Of a DNA stretch of 7,224 bases, positions 1 to 5,977 are shown piece after piece. The stretch's first letter is position 1; the number at the start of each line of letters is the position of its first letter. A program made the position numbers and the translations under genes. The notes below the pieces were generated by a model. It did not search any database. It saw only the letters and a program-made list of their open reading frames with translations, and had not been told where the DNA came from. The stretch comes from Hadesarchaea archaeon (GTDB lineage: Archaea; Hadarchaeota; Hadarchaeia; Hadarchaeales; Hadarchaeaceae): positions 1 through 7,224 of the forward strand of contig QMWE01000048.1 in assembly GCA_003661465.1 (NCBI GenBank). The letters are read 5' to 3'.

Positions 1-1
1 A

Positions 2-67
2 GTTTTGGACATACTGTGGGACACCGACGGTCGGGTGAGGGTTAACCCTATATTGACTCAAGAGTAA
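2..67 (+). CDS. 3' end of an upstream gene (partial)
   Basis: An open frame enters from the left edge and ends at TAA 65-67. Its 21 visible codons read VLDILWDTDGRVRVNPI and then LTQE, which looks like ordinary protein. The other two forward frames close earlier (TAA at 43-45, TGA at 36-38). The stop lies 14 bases before the GTG at 82, and the ribosome site of the next gene begins right at this stop, so the two genes are probably co-transcribed. Too little is visible to name a family. Calling it coding rests on the open frame and the tight spacing. Confidence 0.55.
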   Translation, partial: VLDILWDTDGRVRVNPILTQE

Positions 68-73
68 GGTGAT
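66..73 (+). promoter_or_regulatory. Ribosome binding site for the aminotransferase
   Basis: AAGGTGAT matches the archaeal GGAGGTGATC consensus and lies 8 bases before GTG 82. This favours GTG 82 over ATG 91. The ATG at 72 inside it opens a frame that closes after 18 codons. Confidence 0.6.
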
Positions 74-81
74 GAAAATCG

Positions 82-1242
82 GTGGATATAATGAAAAGGA
101 GGACTTCCGGGTTGGAGGCCACGGCTGATGGGATGATCAAAGTTTCCAGGCCGTTCTTCCCCCAGAAAGATATCGAAAAGATAAAAGAGGAGGTTGGAGC
201 GGCTCTGTCTGCTGGGGTCGTTTCGGATGGATCAAACATCGAACTTTTGGAAGAAGAGCTCTCGAAGTACATAGGAGTTGATCACGTAATTTTGGTCAGT
301 TCTGGAACCTCCGCTCTGGAGGTCGTCATGCGATTTTTGGGTTCCGGTGGAAAGGAGGTCATCATCCCGACGAACACTTGTGTTTCTGCTCCTCACGCTT
401 CCATCCTCTCCGGGAATAGACCCGTGTTCACCGACATAGATGCGGGGTCTCTCTGTGCGTCGGTGGAAGATATAAAGAAAAACGTCTCGGAGAAATCGGT
501 CGCGGCGGTTCCCACCCACATCGCGGGGCTAGTGAGCCCAGAAATAGTGGAAATTGCAGAGTTCTGCGGGAATAGAGGAATATTGTGCTTGGAGGATTGC
601 TCCCACTCCCTCGGGGCCAAGGCGTTTGGGAGAAATGCCGGAACGTTCGGCGATGTTTCTGTTTTTTCCTTTTATCCCACAAAACCCATCACGACGGGCC
701 AGGGGGGCGCGATAGCCACTAACGATGAGAAACTCGCAGAGCACGCCCGCATGGCGAGAAATTATGGATGCAGGTCAAGACGGGGGATATCGGAAATGAT
801 CAGCGGAAATTCACTGATGAATGAAATAAATGCTATTTTGGGAAGGTATCAACTTCGGCGTTTGGATGAGTTCATCGAAAAAAAGAACAGGATAGCGAGG
901 TACTACATCAAACACATAGATAAAATGGATCACGTCAGCGTGACTCAGAAAAAATTCTCAGGGACCCATACATACTACAAATTTCTGGTGACTTTGGATG
1001 AGGGATTTGACGGGGTGGAACTTAGAAAAATTTTCAGGGAAAAATACAGGATCGAGCTCGGTGATCTGTACTACCCACCGTGCCATATGATCCCGTCGTT
1101 GATTCCCTACGTCGATGGGGGGAGGAAATTTCCGGTGGCTGATTCGGTGTTGCGCAGGGTCGTGTGTTTACCGATGCACGTATGTCTCACCAAGCAGGAG
1201 CTCAATTCAGTGATCGAAGCCCTAGAAAAAGAGGTAGGCTGA
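82..1242 (+). CDS. DegT/DnrJ/EryC1/StrS-family PLP-dependent sugar aminotransferase
   Basis: The 386-residue product has the length and motif order of the DegT/DnrJ/EryC1/StrS family (fold-type I PLP enzymes that aminate keto-sugar nucleotides for surface glycans or glycosylation). Seen in order: SSGTSALE at residues 73-80 (phosphate-binding turn), CLEDCSHSLGA at 169-179 with the Asp expected to contact the pyridine nitrogen, and FSFYPTKPITTGQGGAI at 195-211, where Lys201 is the expected Schiff-base lysine. The C-terminal YYPPCHMIP and CLPMHVCLT blocks also fit. The start is uncertain. GTG 82 has a good ribosome site (AAGGTGAT, 66-73) and in-frame ATG 91 is close behind. However, family alignments usually begin near MIKVSRPFFP, which is ATG 133 with GGAGG at 114-118. 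The gene follows an upstream partial gene by 14 bases, so it probably ends an operon. The exact sugar substrate cannot be read from the sequence. Glycosylation of the exported proteins downstream is only a possibility. Confidence 0.9.
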   Translation: MDIMKRRTSGLEATADGMIKVSRPFFPQKDIEKIKEEVGAALSAGVVSDGSNIELLEEELSKYIGVDHVILVSSGTSALEVVMRFLGSGGKEVIIPTNTCVSAPHASILSGNRPVFTDIDAGSLCASVEDIKKNVSEKSVAAVPTHIAGLVSPEIVEIAEFCGNRGILCLEDCSHSLGAKAFGRNAGTFGDVSVFSFYPTKPITTGQGGAIATNDEKLAEHARMARNYGCRSRRGISEMISGNSLMNEINAILGRYQLRRLDEFIEKKNRIARYYIKHIDKMDHVSVTQKKFSGTHTYYKFLVTLDEGFDGVELRKIFREKYRIELGDLYYPPCHMIPSLIPYVDGGRKFPVADSVLRRVVCLPMHVCLTKQELNSVIEALEKEVG

Positions 1243-1269
1243 AAATCTCTTCCCCCCCGAATACTGTTA

Positions 1270-1324
1270 CTGAACAAAGTTTCTTAACTCAATTTCTGAT
1301 CAGAGTTTCCTACCCATTCAATAG
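1270..1324 (+). promoter_or_regulatory. Tandem 13-bp operator array and promoter, copy 1 (for gene 1412)
   Basis: Three 13-bp units lie head to tail: CTGAACAAAGTTT (1270-1282), CTTAACTCAATTT (1283-1295) and CTGATCAGAGTTT (1296-1308). Then come CCTACC (1309-1314) and a TATA-like TTCAATAG (1317-1324). A weaker fourth unit (CCGAATACTGTTA, 1257-1269, 8 of 13 matching) may precede them. This is the most diverged of the five arrays, and its unit and box order matches the others. A TATA box here would start transcription near 1343, leaving a leader of about 70 bases before ATG 1412. Confidence 0.7.
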
Positions 1325-1346
1325 GCATGAGTTTGGGTGTTTTAGT

Positions 1347-1372
1347 GGGGTTTTGGAGGCACAAAAGGCCCC
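1347..1372 (+). promoter_or_regulatory. Possible 5'-leader hairpin before gene 1412
   Basis: GGGGTTTTG (1347-1355) can pair with CAAAA (1362-1366) plus CCCC (1369-1372), leaving a GG bulge and a 6-base loop. It lies in the predicted untranslated leader. GCAC and GTGC segments nearby could form a competing pair. Any role is speculative. Confidence 0.3.
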
Positions 1373-1411
1373 TATCAGAGGTGCATACACGGACTGAGGA
1401 AGGTAAGTAGG

Positions 1412-2707
1412 ATGAAGCAGGGCGTTGGGATATTTACAGCTGTTATAGTGATACTGGGCATGACAGGGATAGCTTACGCCCACTGGTCTGAGACCTTGTA
1501 CATTTCTGGCACCGTGAAGACCGGGGAACTCAATGCCAGATGGAGCGCTGGGCCGAGCTGGGACACCGAGCCCCCCGAAAAGGATGTAAGTTTCATCGAA
1601 TGTTACCTCGACCCGGAGGACGAAACCGGGCACACCCTCATCGTGGAGGTTAAGAACGCTTACCCGTCCATCCACTATTACCAGCTGATCGACCTCCACA
1701 ACACGGGGACCATCCCCCTCCACGTGTGGAGCGTGGACATCGATGACGGAGAGATGCCGGATGGTACCACCATTGAGATCCTGGATGTGGACGATGTGGA
1801 CATACCCGACGAATTTCAGGATTACGTCACGTCGGACTTGGACATAGAGCCGTGCGAGCAGATACACCCCGGTGAGACGGCGTATGGAGTGATACACGTC
1901 CACCTGCCGCAGTCCGCGGGGCAGGGTGCCGAGTATTCGTTTTCTGCCACCCTGATCACGGTTCAGTGGAACGAGGGCTGCCAGCAGGAAGATGATGCTG
2001 GAGAGGGGAACAGTTCCGACTCGGAAGACGGCTCCGATCAGTCGGGAAGCGACAGCGACTCCTCATCTGGCGATAATGGTGAGGATGGTGGAACGGGAGA
2101 AGGAGACAATCCTGGATCCAGTGATGATGGTCAATCCGGCGCCGGCGATAACAGCGATGACTCAAACTCGGCAGATGACGATCGGGACACGGAAGCCACC
2201 GACGGGCAATCGGAGGCGGAGAATAATGACGACAGCTCCGGCTCGGAGGAGAACGAAGGTGGTGAATCGGGTGCGGACGGGAACCAGGCTACTTCCGGCG
2301 CTAGCGGGAACGAGGAGGGCGGTGAGTCGGACACCGGTGGAGAAACTGGTCAGTCAGAACAGTCCGGCACGGAAAGTGGCACGGATGATGGGAACAGCGG
2401 CTCCGGATCGGATGAGGGAAATGATCTGGGCTCAACGGACGGCGGTGAAGAGGGCAACTCTGAGAGTGAAGAAGATGGTGGAAGATTCAGCGCAGAGGGC
2501 GATGGAAGTGGCTCCGAGGACGAGGACAAGAGCACCGGCTCCGGTGAAACTGGAGACGGCACGGGCGTTGCAAAGGACGACGGCGTCCCTGTGGTGGGGT
2601 ACGTGGGTTCGGAGCAGGGAGTGCTGGCGGCCGGGCTCGTGGCGGTTCTGATAGTCCTGCTCATCACCGTGTTCATCGGGTTCATGAAACCGCGAAAAAG
2701 GTCTTAG
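1412..2707 (+). CDS. Exported SipW/TasA-like protein with long acidic stalk and C-terminal membrane anchor
   Basis: Product of 431 residues. Residues 1-23 form a signal peptide ending AYA, followed by HWSETLYISGTVKTGEL, the hallmark of SipW-cognate (TasA/camelysin-type) exported proteins. The core domain (about 24-188) shares with its two paralogues KDV, NAYPSIHYY, DLHNTGTIPLH, QIHPGETAY, HVHLPQSA and VQWNE. Residues about 190-392 are low complexity, almost only Ser, Asp, Glu, Gly and Asn. This resembles a Ser-Asp stalk and would suit a long, negatively charged spacer. Residues about 401-425 form a hydrophobic helix, followed by KPRKRS, so the protein is probably anchored in the membrane with the core domain displayed outside. 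ATG 1412 follows AGGT at 1401-1404. The C-terminal layout resembles archaeosortase substrates in outline, but no sorting motif I know matches. A structural (filament or surface) role is inferred from TasA. Confidence 0.85.
   Translation: MKQGVGIFTAVIVILGMTGIAYAHWSETLYISGTVKTGELNARWSAGPSWDTEPPEKDVSFIECYLDPEDETGHTLIVEVKNAYPSIHYYQLIDLHNTGTIPLHVWSVDIDDGEMPDGTTIEILDVDDVDIPDEFQDYVTSDLDIEPCEQIHPGETAYGVIHVHLPQSAGQGAEYSFSATLITVQWNEGCQQEDDAGEGNSSDSEDGSDQSGSDSDSSSGDNGEDGGTGEGDNPGSSDDGQSGAGDNSDDSNSADDDRDTEATDGQSEAENNDDSSGSEENEGGESGADGNQATSGASGNEEGGESDTGGETGQSEQSGTESGTDDGNSGSGSDEGNDLGSTDGGEEGNSESEEDGGRFSAEGDGSGSEDEDKSTGSGETGDGTGVAKDDGVPVVGYVGSEQGVLAAGLVAVLIVLLITVFIGFMKPRKRS
1979..2587 (+). repeat. Low-complexity acidic Ser/Asp/Glu/Gly coding tract
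   Basis: About 200 codons encode irregular runs of Ser, Asp, Gly, Glu and Asn without a fixed period. The tract is internal to the gene at 1412-2707. Such tracts change length easily by slippage, and they create long spurious frames, for example at 1992-2651 and on the minus strand. Confidence 0.8.
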
Positions 2708-2714
2708 TTTTAAG

Positions 2715-2749
2715 CCGCGGTCGTTCGCGGGAAAACAAATTTTTGTCCC
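2715..2749 (+). terminator. Possible transcription terminator after gene 1412-2707
   Basis: CCGCG (2715-2719) pairs with CGCGG (2726-2730) around a 6-base loop. An overlapping inverted repeat (GGG-AAA-ACAAA, then TTTGT-CCC) contains a five-T run and ends at 2749. It lies 8 bases after the stop codon. The T run is short compared with the tracts at 3904 and 6901, so this is less certain. Confidence 0.4.
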
Positions 2750-2773
2750 GTCTTGCGAAAAATCGTCTTGCCC

Positions 2774-2829
2774 CTGAACTTAGTTACTGAACTTAGTTTC
2801 TGAATTTAGTTTCTTGCCTGTTTAATAAG
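2774..2829 (+). promoter_or_regulatory. Tandem 13-bp operator array and promoter, copy 2 (for gene 2892)
   Basis: This is the cleanest array: CTGAACTTAGTTA (2774-2786), CTGAACTTAGTTT (2787-2799) and CTGAATTTAGTTT (2800-2812), then CTTGCC (2813-2818) and TTTAATAAG (2821-2829) as a TATA-like box. Transcription would begin near 2848, about 44 bases before GTG 2892. The position upstream of the TATA box is where archaeal activators usually bind. Confidence 0.8.
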
Positions 2830-2848
2830 TCGGGGTCAGGAGGTAAAC

Positions 2849-2877
2849 CGAGCTTGGGTCGTTGTCGGCCCTGCTCG
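2849..2877 (+). promoter_or_regulatory. Strong 11-bp hairpin just before the ribosome site of gene 2892
   Basis: CGAGC (2849-2853) pairs with GCTCG (2873-2877). Inside it GGGTCG (2856-2861) pairs with CGGCCC (2866-2871) around a TTGT loop, with one T-G wobble and a small TT/T internal loop. It begins at about the predicted transcript start and ends one base before the ribosome site AAAGGTGA (2878-2885). It could stabilise the mRNA or affect initiation. There is no sign of terminator function. Confidence 0.55.
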
Positions 2878-2891
2878 AAAGGTGAATAAAA

Positions 2892-3884
2892 GTGAGACAA
2901 GGAATAGGAATATTTGCCGTGTTGATTCTAGTGTTGGGCATTAGTGGAGTTGCTTACGCGCACTGGAGTGAGACTCTGTACATCAACGGCACTGTGGAGA
3001 CAGGAGAGTTGGATTTGGAGTTTTCGAGCGCCACCTGTAATGAAAGCCCGGAAGCCGGGGGCAAAGACGTTGGGCACTGTGAGGTTGAACTCATTGACAC
3101 GGATGACGATGGGGACGATGACAAGGTACAGATCACGATTACCAATGGTTACCCCTGCTATGCCTGCGATATAGTGGTGGAGATTCACAACAACGGCACC
3201 GTTCCCGCGAATCTCGTAAAGCTCGATTTCGATGTCACAGGTCCGCTGGCTCCTTGGGTGGAAGTTAGTTTCAGTGGTTCGTGGCCAGGGTTCCCACAGA
3301 TTGACCCGGGTCAGACCGTGACCGGGGTGATATCCATACACATCGCCCAAGAGGACGCTCAAGGCAACCTCTGCCCAGAGAGCTCCTCCGCGACCATCGC
3401 CGGATACGCTGAATTCTGGAACTGGAACGAATCCAGCCCGCCGATACCTCCGCCCTCACCACTGCCACTGTATCTCTATTCCAAGGATCCATCCACCTGG
3501 GAGATCGTCGAGAACGGTCCTTGGGCCATAATGGTGTACGACCCACAGGGGCCCACATTCGACTACGCCCTTGACGGACATGGACTCAAGCCAAATACCG
3601 ACTACAGCCTGATCTACTATGCGGATCCATGGCCGGGGAACCACCCGGGTGCCCTGATCGGTAACGGAACGACGGATGGCAGCGGCGAACTCCATCTAGC
3701 GGGTTCTGTGGAGCTTAACATGGATCTCCCAGATCCGGCCGACGCAAACTATCCAACCGGGGCGAAGATAATGCTGGTTCTATCGAGCGACTACGATGCC
3801 TCACAAACAAAGATGGTGGCGTGGAACCCAACGGAATACCTGTTCGAAGGTCACCTGATCACCTACGACGACACGGACGTCTAG
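2892..3884 (+). CDS. Exported SipW/TasA-like protein with an additional C-terminal domain
   Basis: Product of 330 residues starting at GTG 2892, with ribosome site AAAGGTGA (2878-2885) 6 bases upstream. Residues 1-23 are a signal peptide ending AYA, followed by HWSETLYINGTVETGEL. The core domain runs to about residue 180 and ends with a WNWNE block like VQWNE in its paralogues. It contains DTDDDGDDDK (69-78), a DxDxDG-type loop that could bind calcium, and Cys pairs (for example YPCYAC, 87-92) absent from the paralogues. A Pro-rich linker (SSPPIPPPSPLPL, 181-193) leads to a second domain (about 192-330) with GPTFDYALDGHGL, TDYSLIYYADPWPG and GAKIMLVLSSDYD. I have the impression that similar domains occur in other archaeal exported proteins, but I cannot name the family. 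There is no C-terminal anchor, so it is likely secreted or assembled on other subunits. The NGT sequon near the mature N-terminus could be glycosylated. Confidence 0.85.
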   Translation: MRQGIGIFAVLILVLGISGVAYAHWSETLYINGTVETGELDLEFSSATCNESPEAGGKDVGHCEVELIDTDDDGDDDKVQITITNGYPCYACDIVVEIHNNGTVPANLVKLDFDVTGPLAPWVEVSFSGSWPGFPQIDPGQTVTGVISIHIAQEDAQGNLCPESSSATIAGYAEFWNWNESSPPIPPPSPLPLYLYSKDPSTWEIVENGPWAIMVYDPQGPTFDYALDGHGLKPNTDYSLIYYADPWPGNHPGALIGNGTTDGSGELHLAGSVELNMDLPDPADANYPTGAKIMLVLSSDYDASQTKMVAWNPTEYLFEGHLITYDDTDV

Positions 3885-3903
3885 AGAAACGGAGATTACC
3901 TTC

Positions 3904-3921
3904 CTTTTTTTTCTTTTTTTT
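3904..3921 (+). terminator. T-rich terminator after gene 2892-3884
   Basis: An 18-base stretch of T interrupted by a single C starts 19 bases after the stop codon. Archaeal RNA polymerase terminates on such T-tracts without needing a hairpin. It separates the exported-protein gene from the ATPase pseudogene. Confidence 0.75.
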
Positions 3922-3926
3922 GACCC

Positions 3927-4227
3927 GTGGCAGATGTGACTCTCCAGCTCACCGAACTTTTGATCAAGGTCTATTTTAGTTCCGGCGGCAAGGAGGTTGG
4001 TTTCGTCCTGAGGAAAAAAGGAAAGACGGCCCAGCTGATACTAGGTCTGCTACGATGTGGAGGATTTCAACACGAGGGAGAGGGAACTGAGCGCTTTGGC
4101 GAAGGCGAGCTAGGAGTTGAAGTGCAGCGACATGCTCGTGATAACTTGGGACCGTGAGGGGGTCGAGAGGTACAAGGATAAGAAAATCAAGTTTTTGCCG
4201 CTTTAGAAATGGTTGCTTGAGCCGTGA
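3927..4227 (+). pseudogene. Decayed 3' remnant of an AAA_14/DUF4143 ATPase gene
   Basis: This is a broken paralogue of the C-terminal end of the intact ATPase at 4474-5751. One frame reads TELLIKVYFSSGGKEVGFVL and continues to QLI at 4038-4040, matching the intact CTELF...YYYKDSRGREVDFVL...QLI. One extra base in CTAG (4041-4044) then shifts the frame. The next frame gives VCYDVEDFNTRERELSALAKAS, stop, ELKCSDMLVITWDREGVER, then KIKFLPL, stop, KWLLEP and a natural TGA at 4225-4227. The intact copy has VCHD, RDRELKSL, EELKC, NLLILTYDHE and KIR/KFLPVWKWLLQP-type sequence at these places. The first TAG (4111) replaces a Glu codon and the second (4204) a Trp codon, each one base away. Everything upstream of about the last 95 residues is gone. 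The open frame that begins at GTG 3927 is therefore not a real gene. Confidence 0.88.
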
Positions 4228-4263
4228 TCTCAGACAAACAGTGGTCGATTATCTGGGTAAGTG

Positions 4264-4316
4264 CTCAACTTAGTTACTGAACTCAGTTCCTTAACAAAAT
4301 TTCTTACCCGCTTGAT
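4264..4316 (+). promoter_or_regulatory. Tandem 13-bp operator array, copy 3 (orphan)
   Basis: CTCAACTTAGTTA (4264-4276), CTGAACTCAGTTC (4277-4289) and CTTAACAAAATTT (4290-4302) precede CTTACC (4303-4308). The expected TATA position holds CTTGATGG, a poor TATA box. No SipW-type gene follows. About 165 bases downstream comes the ATPase, which has its own promoter. The array starts 37 bases after the end of the ATPase pseudogene, much as copy 4 starts 44 bases after the intact ATPase, so this looks like a leftover of a duplicated ATPase-array-gene unit that lost its gene. Confidence 0.7.
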
Positions 4317-4436
4317 GGATCGCGTGAATTTGGACTTGAAACAAGCCTAGTCAAGAGTTTTCATTGGGTGTTTAGGATTGCCTCGGTGAAAACAGAGGAG
4401 CTTTTTTTTCGAGCCTCTTAGTCTGTAGTTATAATC

Positions 4437-4459
4437 ACAAACTTTTTAAATAAGTTTGT
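4437..4459 (+). promoter_or_regulatory. ATPase promoter with perfect inverted repeat around the TATA box
   Basis: ACAAACTT (4437-4444) and AAGTTTGT (4452-4459) are perfect inverted arms around TTTAAAT. The centre, TTTTTAAATA (4443-4452), is a good archaeal TATA box. Its middle lies about 26 bases before ATG 4474, the normal TATA-to-start distance, so the message probably begins at or next to the ATG. A protein binding both arms would block TATA access, suggesting a repressor site and perhaps autoregulation. The arms could also be a chance feature of A/T-rich DNA. Confidence 0.6.
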
Positions 4460-4473
4460 ATTTATGTTCACAC

Positions 4474-5751
4474 ATGGAAACAGAGGAATTGAAAAGGATT
4501 GTAGCCGATCAGAAGTCTGAGTTGGAGGAGAAATTCAGGAAAGAGAAGATAATACAAAGGGAAAAACTCGGTACCGCAAAAAAATTCCTAAAATACCCAA
4601 ACATTCTCGCCGTTTTGGGTGTAAGGAGATGTGGAAAATCCATTTTCTCCGTACTCTTAGCGAAAGAGATGGGGAAAAATTTTGCCTGCGTAAATTTCGA
4701 CGATGAGAGGTTGGTGGGAATAACCGCAGGAGACCTGAACAAGGTGCTCCAAGCTTTTTATGAGCTCTACGGAGAGGTGGATCTAATAGTGTTAGACGAA
4801 CCGCAAAACGTTGAGAAATGGGAATTGTTCGCAAACAGGTTAAGAAGGACGAAGAAAGTCATCATCACGGGAAGCAACTCCCAGTTGCTGAGTGGGGAAC
4901 TCGCTACCGCGCTGACGGGAAGGCATGTGGACGTGTTCATGTTTCCCTTTTCCTTCAGGGAGATTCTAAGTTTTAAGCCGGACATCCATCTGACGACGGA
5001 TATCGCGAAGGTGAAAAGGGAGTTTGAGAGATACCTGCGGGGAAGCAGTTTTCCAGAGTTCCTAAAATTCGGTCCCAGAATTGTTATGAGCATATACGAG
5101 GATATAGTCAACAAAGACTGTATACGAAGACACGGGATAAGGAACGAGAGGAGTTTCAGGGAACTCGCGAGGTATCTCATTTCTAATTTTTCATCTGAGT
5201 TTACTTATTCAAAATTGTCGAGGATAACGGGGATAAGGGACGTCCATACGGTAAAAAATTACGTGGAGTACCTGGAGCAGGCGTTTTTGATCCGGGTCCT
5301 GGAGAGGTTTTCGTTCAAGTTAAAACAGCAGATAATAGCCCCGAAGAAGGTCTATGTCGCCGATCATGGCTTTGCTAATTTCATGAGCTTCAGGCTGACG
5401 AGAGATACGGGAAGATTGCTTGAAAACATCGTGTGCACGGAACTCTTCAACAGGATCTCGGAAAAACATGGCGCTGGAATCTATTATTACAAAGATTCCC
5501 GGGGCCGTGAGGTCGATTTTGTTCTCAAACAGGGAAGAAAGGTGAAACAGCTGATTCAGGTCTGTCACGATATTTCCGATCCCGATGTGAGGGATAGAGA
5601 ACTCAAATCGTTGGTGCAGGGAAGCGAGGAGTTGAAGTGTAGAAATTTGCTCATTTTGACATACGACCACGAGAGTGAGGAGAAGGTCGGGGGAAAGAGG
5701 ATAAAATTTTTGCCCGTGTGGAAGTGGCTTCTACAACCGGTCGAGATTTGA
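4474..5751 (+). CDS. AAA_14/DUF4143-family P-loop ATPase
   Basis: Product of 425 residues from ATG 4474. The frame extends to TTG 4456, but that lies inside the promoter palindrome. No ribosome site precedes the ATG, and the TATA spacing fits a leaderless message. Seen: Walker A GVRRCGKS (49-56), Walker B LIVLDEPQ (104-111), sensor-like ITGSNSQLL (131-139), LTGRHVDVFMFPFSFREIL (148-165, typical of AAA_14), a helical middle region with a winged-helix-like YSKLSRITGIRDVHTVKNYV segment (245-263), and a C-terminal DUF4143 part with ENIVCTELF (317-325), GREVDFVLKQGRK (344-356) and QLIQVC (359-364). The last part has the outline of a PD-(D/E)XK fold, with Gln where a catalytic Glu is often found. 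The family is abundant and often mobile or duplicated in archaea. Its role is not established. It is the intact partner of the pseudogene at 3927-4227. Confidence 0.9.
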   Translation: METEELKRIVADQKSELEEKFRKEKIIQREKLGTAKKFLKYPNILAVLGVRRCGKSIFSVLLAKEMGKNFACVNFDDERLVGITAGDLNKVLQAFYELYGEVDLIVLDEPQNVEKWELFANRLRRTKKVIITGSNSQLLSGELATALTGRHVDVFMFPFSFREILSFKPDIHLTTDIAKVKREFERYLRGSSFPEFLKFGPRIVMSIYEDIVNKDCIRRHGIRNERSFRELARYLISNFSSEFTYSKLSRITGIRDVHTVKNYVEYLEQAFLIRVLERFSFKLKQQIIAPKKVYVADHGFANFMSFRLTRDTGRLLENIVCTELFNRISEKHGAGIYYYKDSRGREVDFVLKQGRKVKQLIQVCHDISDPDVRDRELKSLVQGSEELKCRNLLILTYDHESEEKVGGKRIKFLPVWKWLLQPVEI

Positions 5752-5794
5752 CAGAAGGTCTCAATTTTGAATTGTAAAAGGCCACCATCAACCG

Positions 5795-5849
5795 CTGAAC
5801 TTAGTTACTGAACTCAGTTCCTTAACAGAATTTCTTACCTGTTTATTAG
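5795..5849 (+). promoter_or_regulatory. Tandem 13-bp operator array and promoter, copy 4 (for gene 6006)
   Basis: CTGAACTTAGTTA (5795-5807), CTGAACTCAGTTC (5808-5820, containing a perfect GAACT-C-AGTTC palindrome) and CTTAACAGAATTT (5821-5833) lead to CTTACC (5834-5839) and TTTATTAG (5842-5849) as a TATA-like box. Transcription would begin near 5870, giving an unusually long leader of about 135 bases before ATG 6006. Confidence 0.8.
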
Positions 5850-5977
5850 CCCTCCCTCCCGAGCTTTTTCAGTGCGAGCGTGCACGCGTGCTGTTATCTG
5901 GAGCACGTTAAAGAAGCTAGGTACGGGGGACTGACAGGGAGCCCCCGTCAAAGGGAGGCTGGTGCCGACCGATGATA
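5795..5977 (+). repeat. 183-bp direct repeat, left copy
   Basis: The sequence recurs at 7042-7224 with four single-base differences, all clustered between the third 13-bp unit and the leader hairpins. It holds the operator array, the TATA-like box and most of the leader. The window ends inside the right copy, so the true repeat may be longer. The bases just upstream of the two copies differ, so the left boundary is sharp, at the first 13-bp unit. Confidence 0.95.

Noticed and set aside
72..128. ATG 72 as the start of the aminotransferase
   Set aside because: It is in a different frame and closes at a TGA after 18 codons. It overlaps the ribosome site for GTG 82.
1992..2651. 219-residue open frame overlapping gene 1412-2707, and long minus-strand frames in the same place
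   Set aside because: The in-frame gene has the signal peptide, conserved core and membrane anchor. The overlapping frames are products of the biased Ser/Asp/Glu/Gly codons and have no homologous features.
3927..4157. Possible small gene from GTG 3927
   Set aside because: Its first half matches the ATPase C-terminus and the rest is off-frame after a one-base insertion. The true frame continues with matching residues to 4227. It is a pseudogene.
4111..4206. TAG codons in the ATPase relic as pyrrolysine or read-through sites
   Set aside because: They replace Glu and Trp by single-base changes, and the same relic has a frameshift and has lost its N-terminal two-thirds. Decay explains them better.
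4456..4473. TTG 4456 as the ATPase start
   Set aside because: It falls within the right arm of the promoter palindrome, only a few bases after the TATA box and before any plausible transcript start.
3885..5795. Insertion sequence carrying the ATPase copies
   Set aside because: I found no transposase, no terminal inverted repeats and no target duplication around either copy. Duplication with the operator array explains the layout without one.
5795..5839. CRISPR-like tandem repeats
   Set aside because: The 13-bp units are directly adjacent without spacers and number only three per site. They lie at a constant distance from TATA-like boxes.
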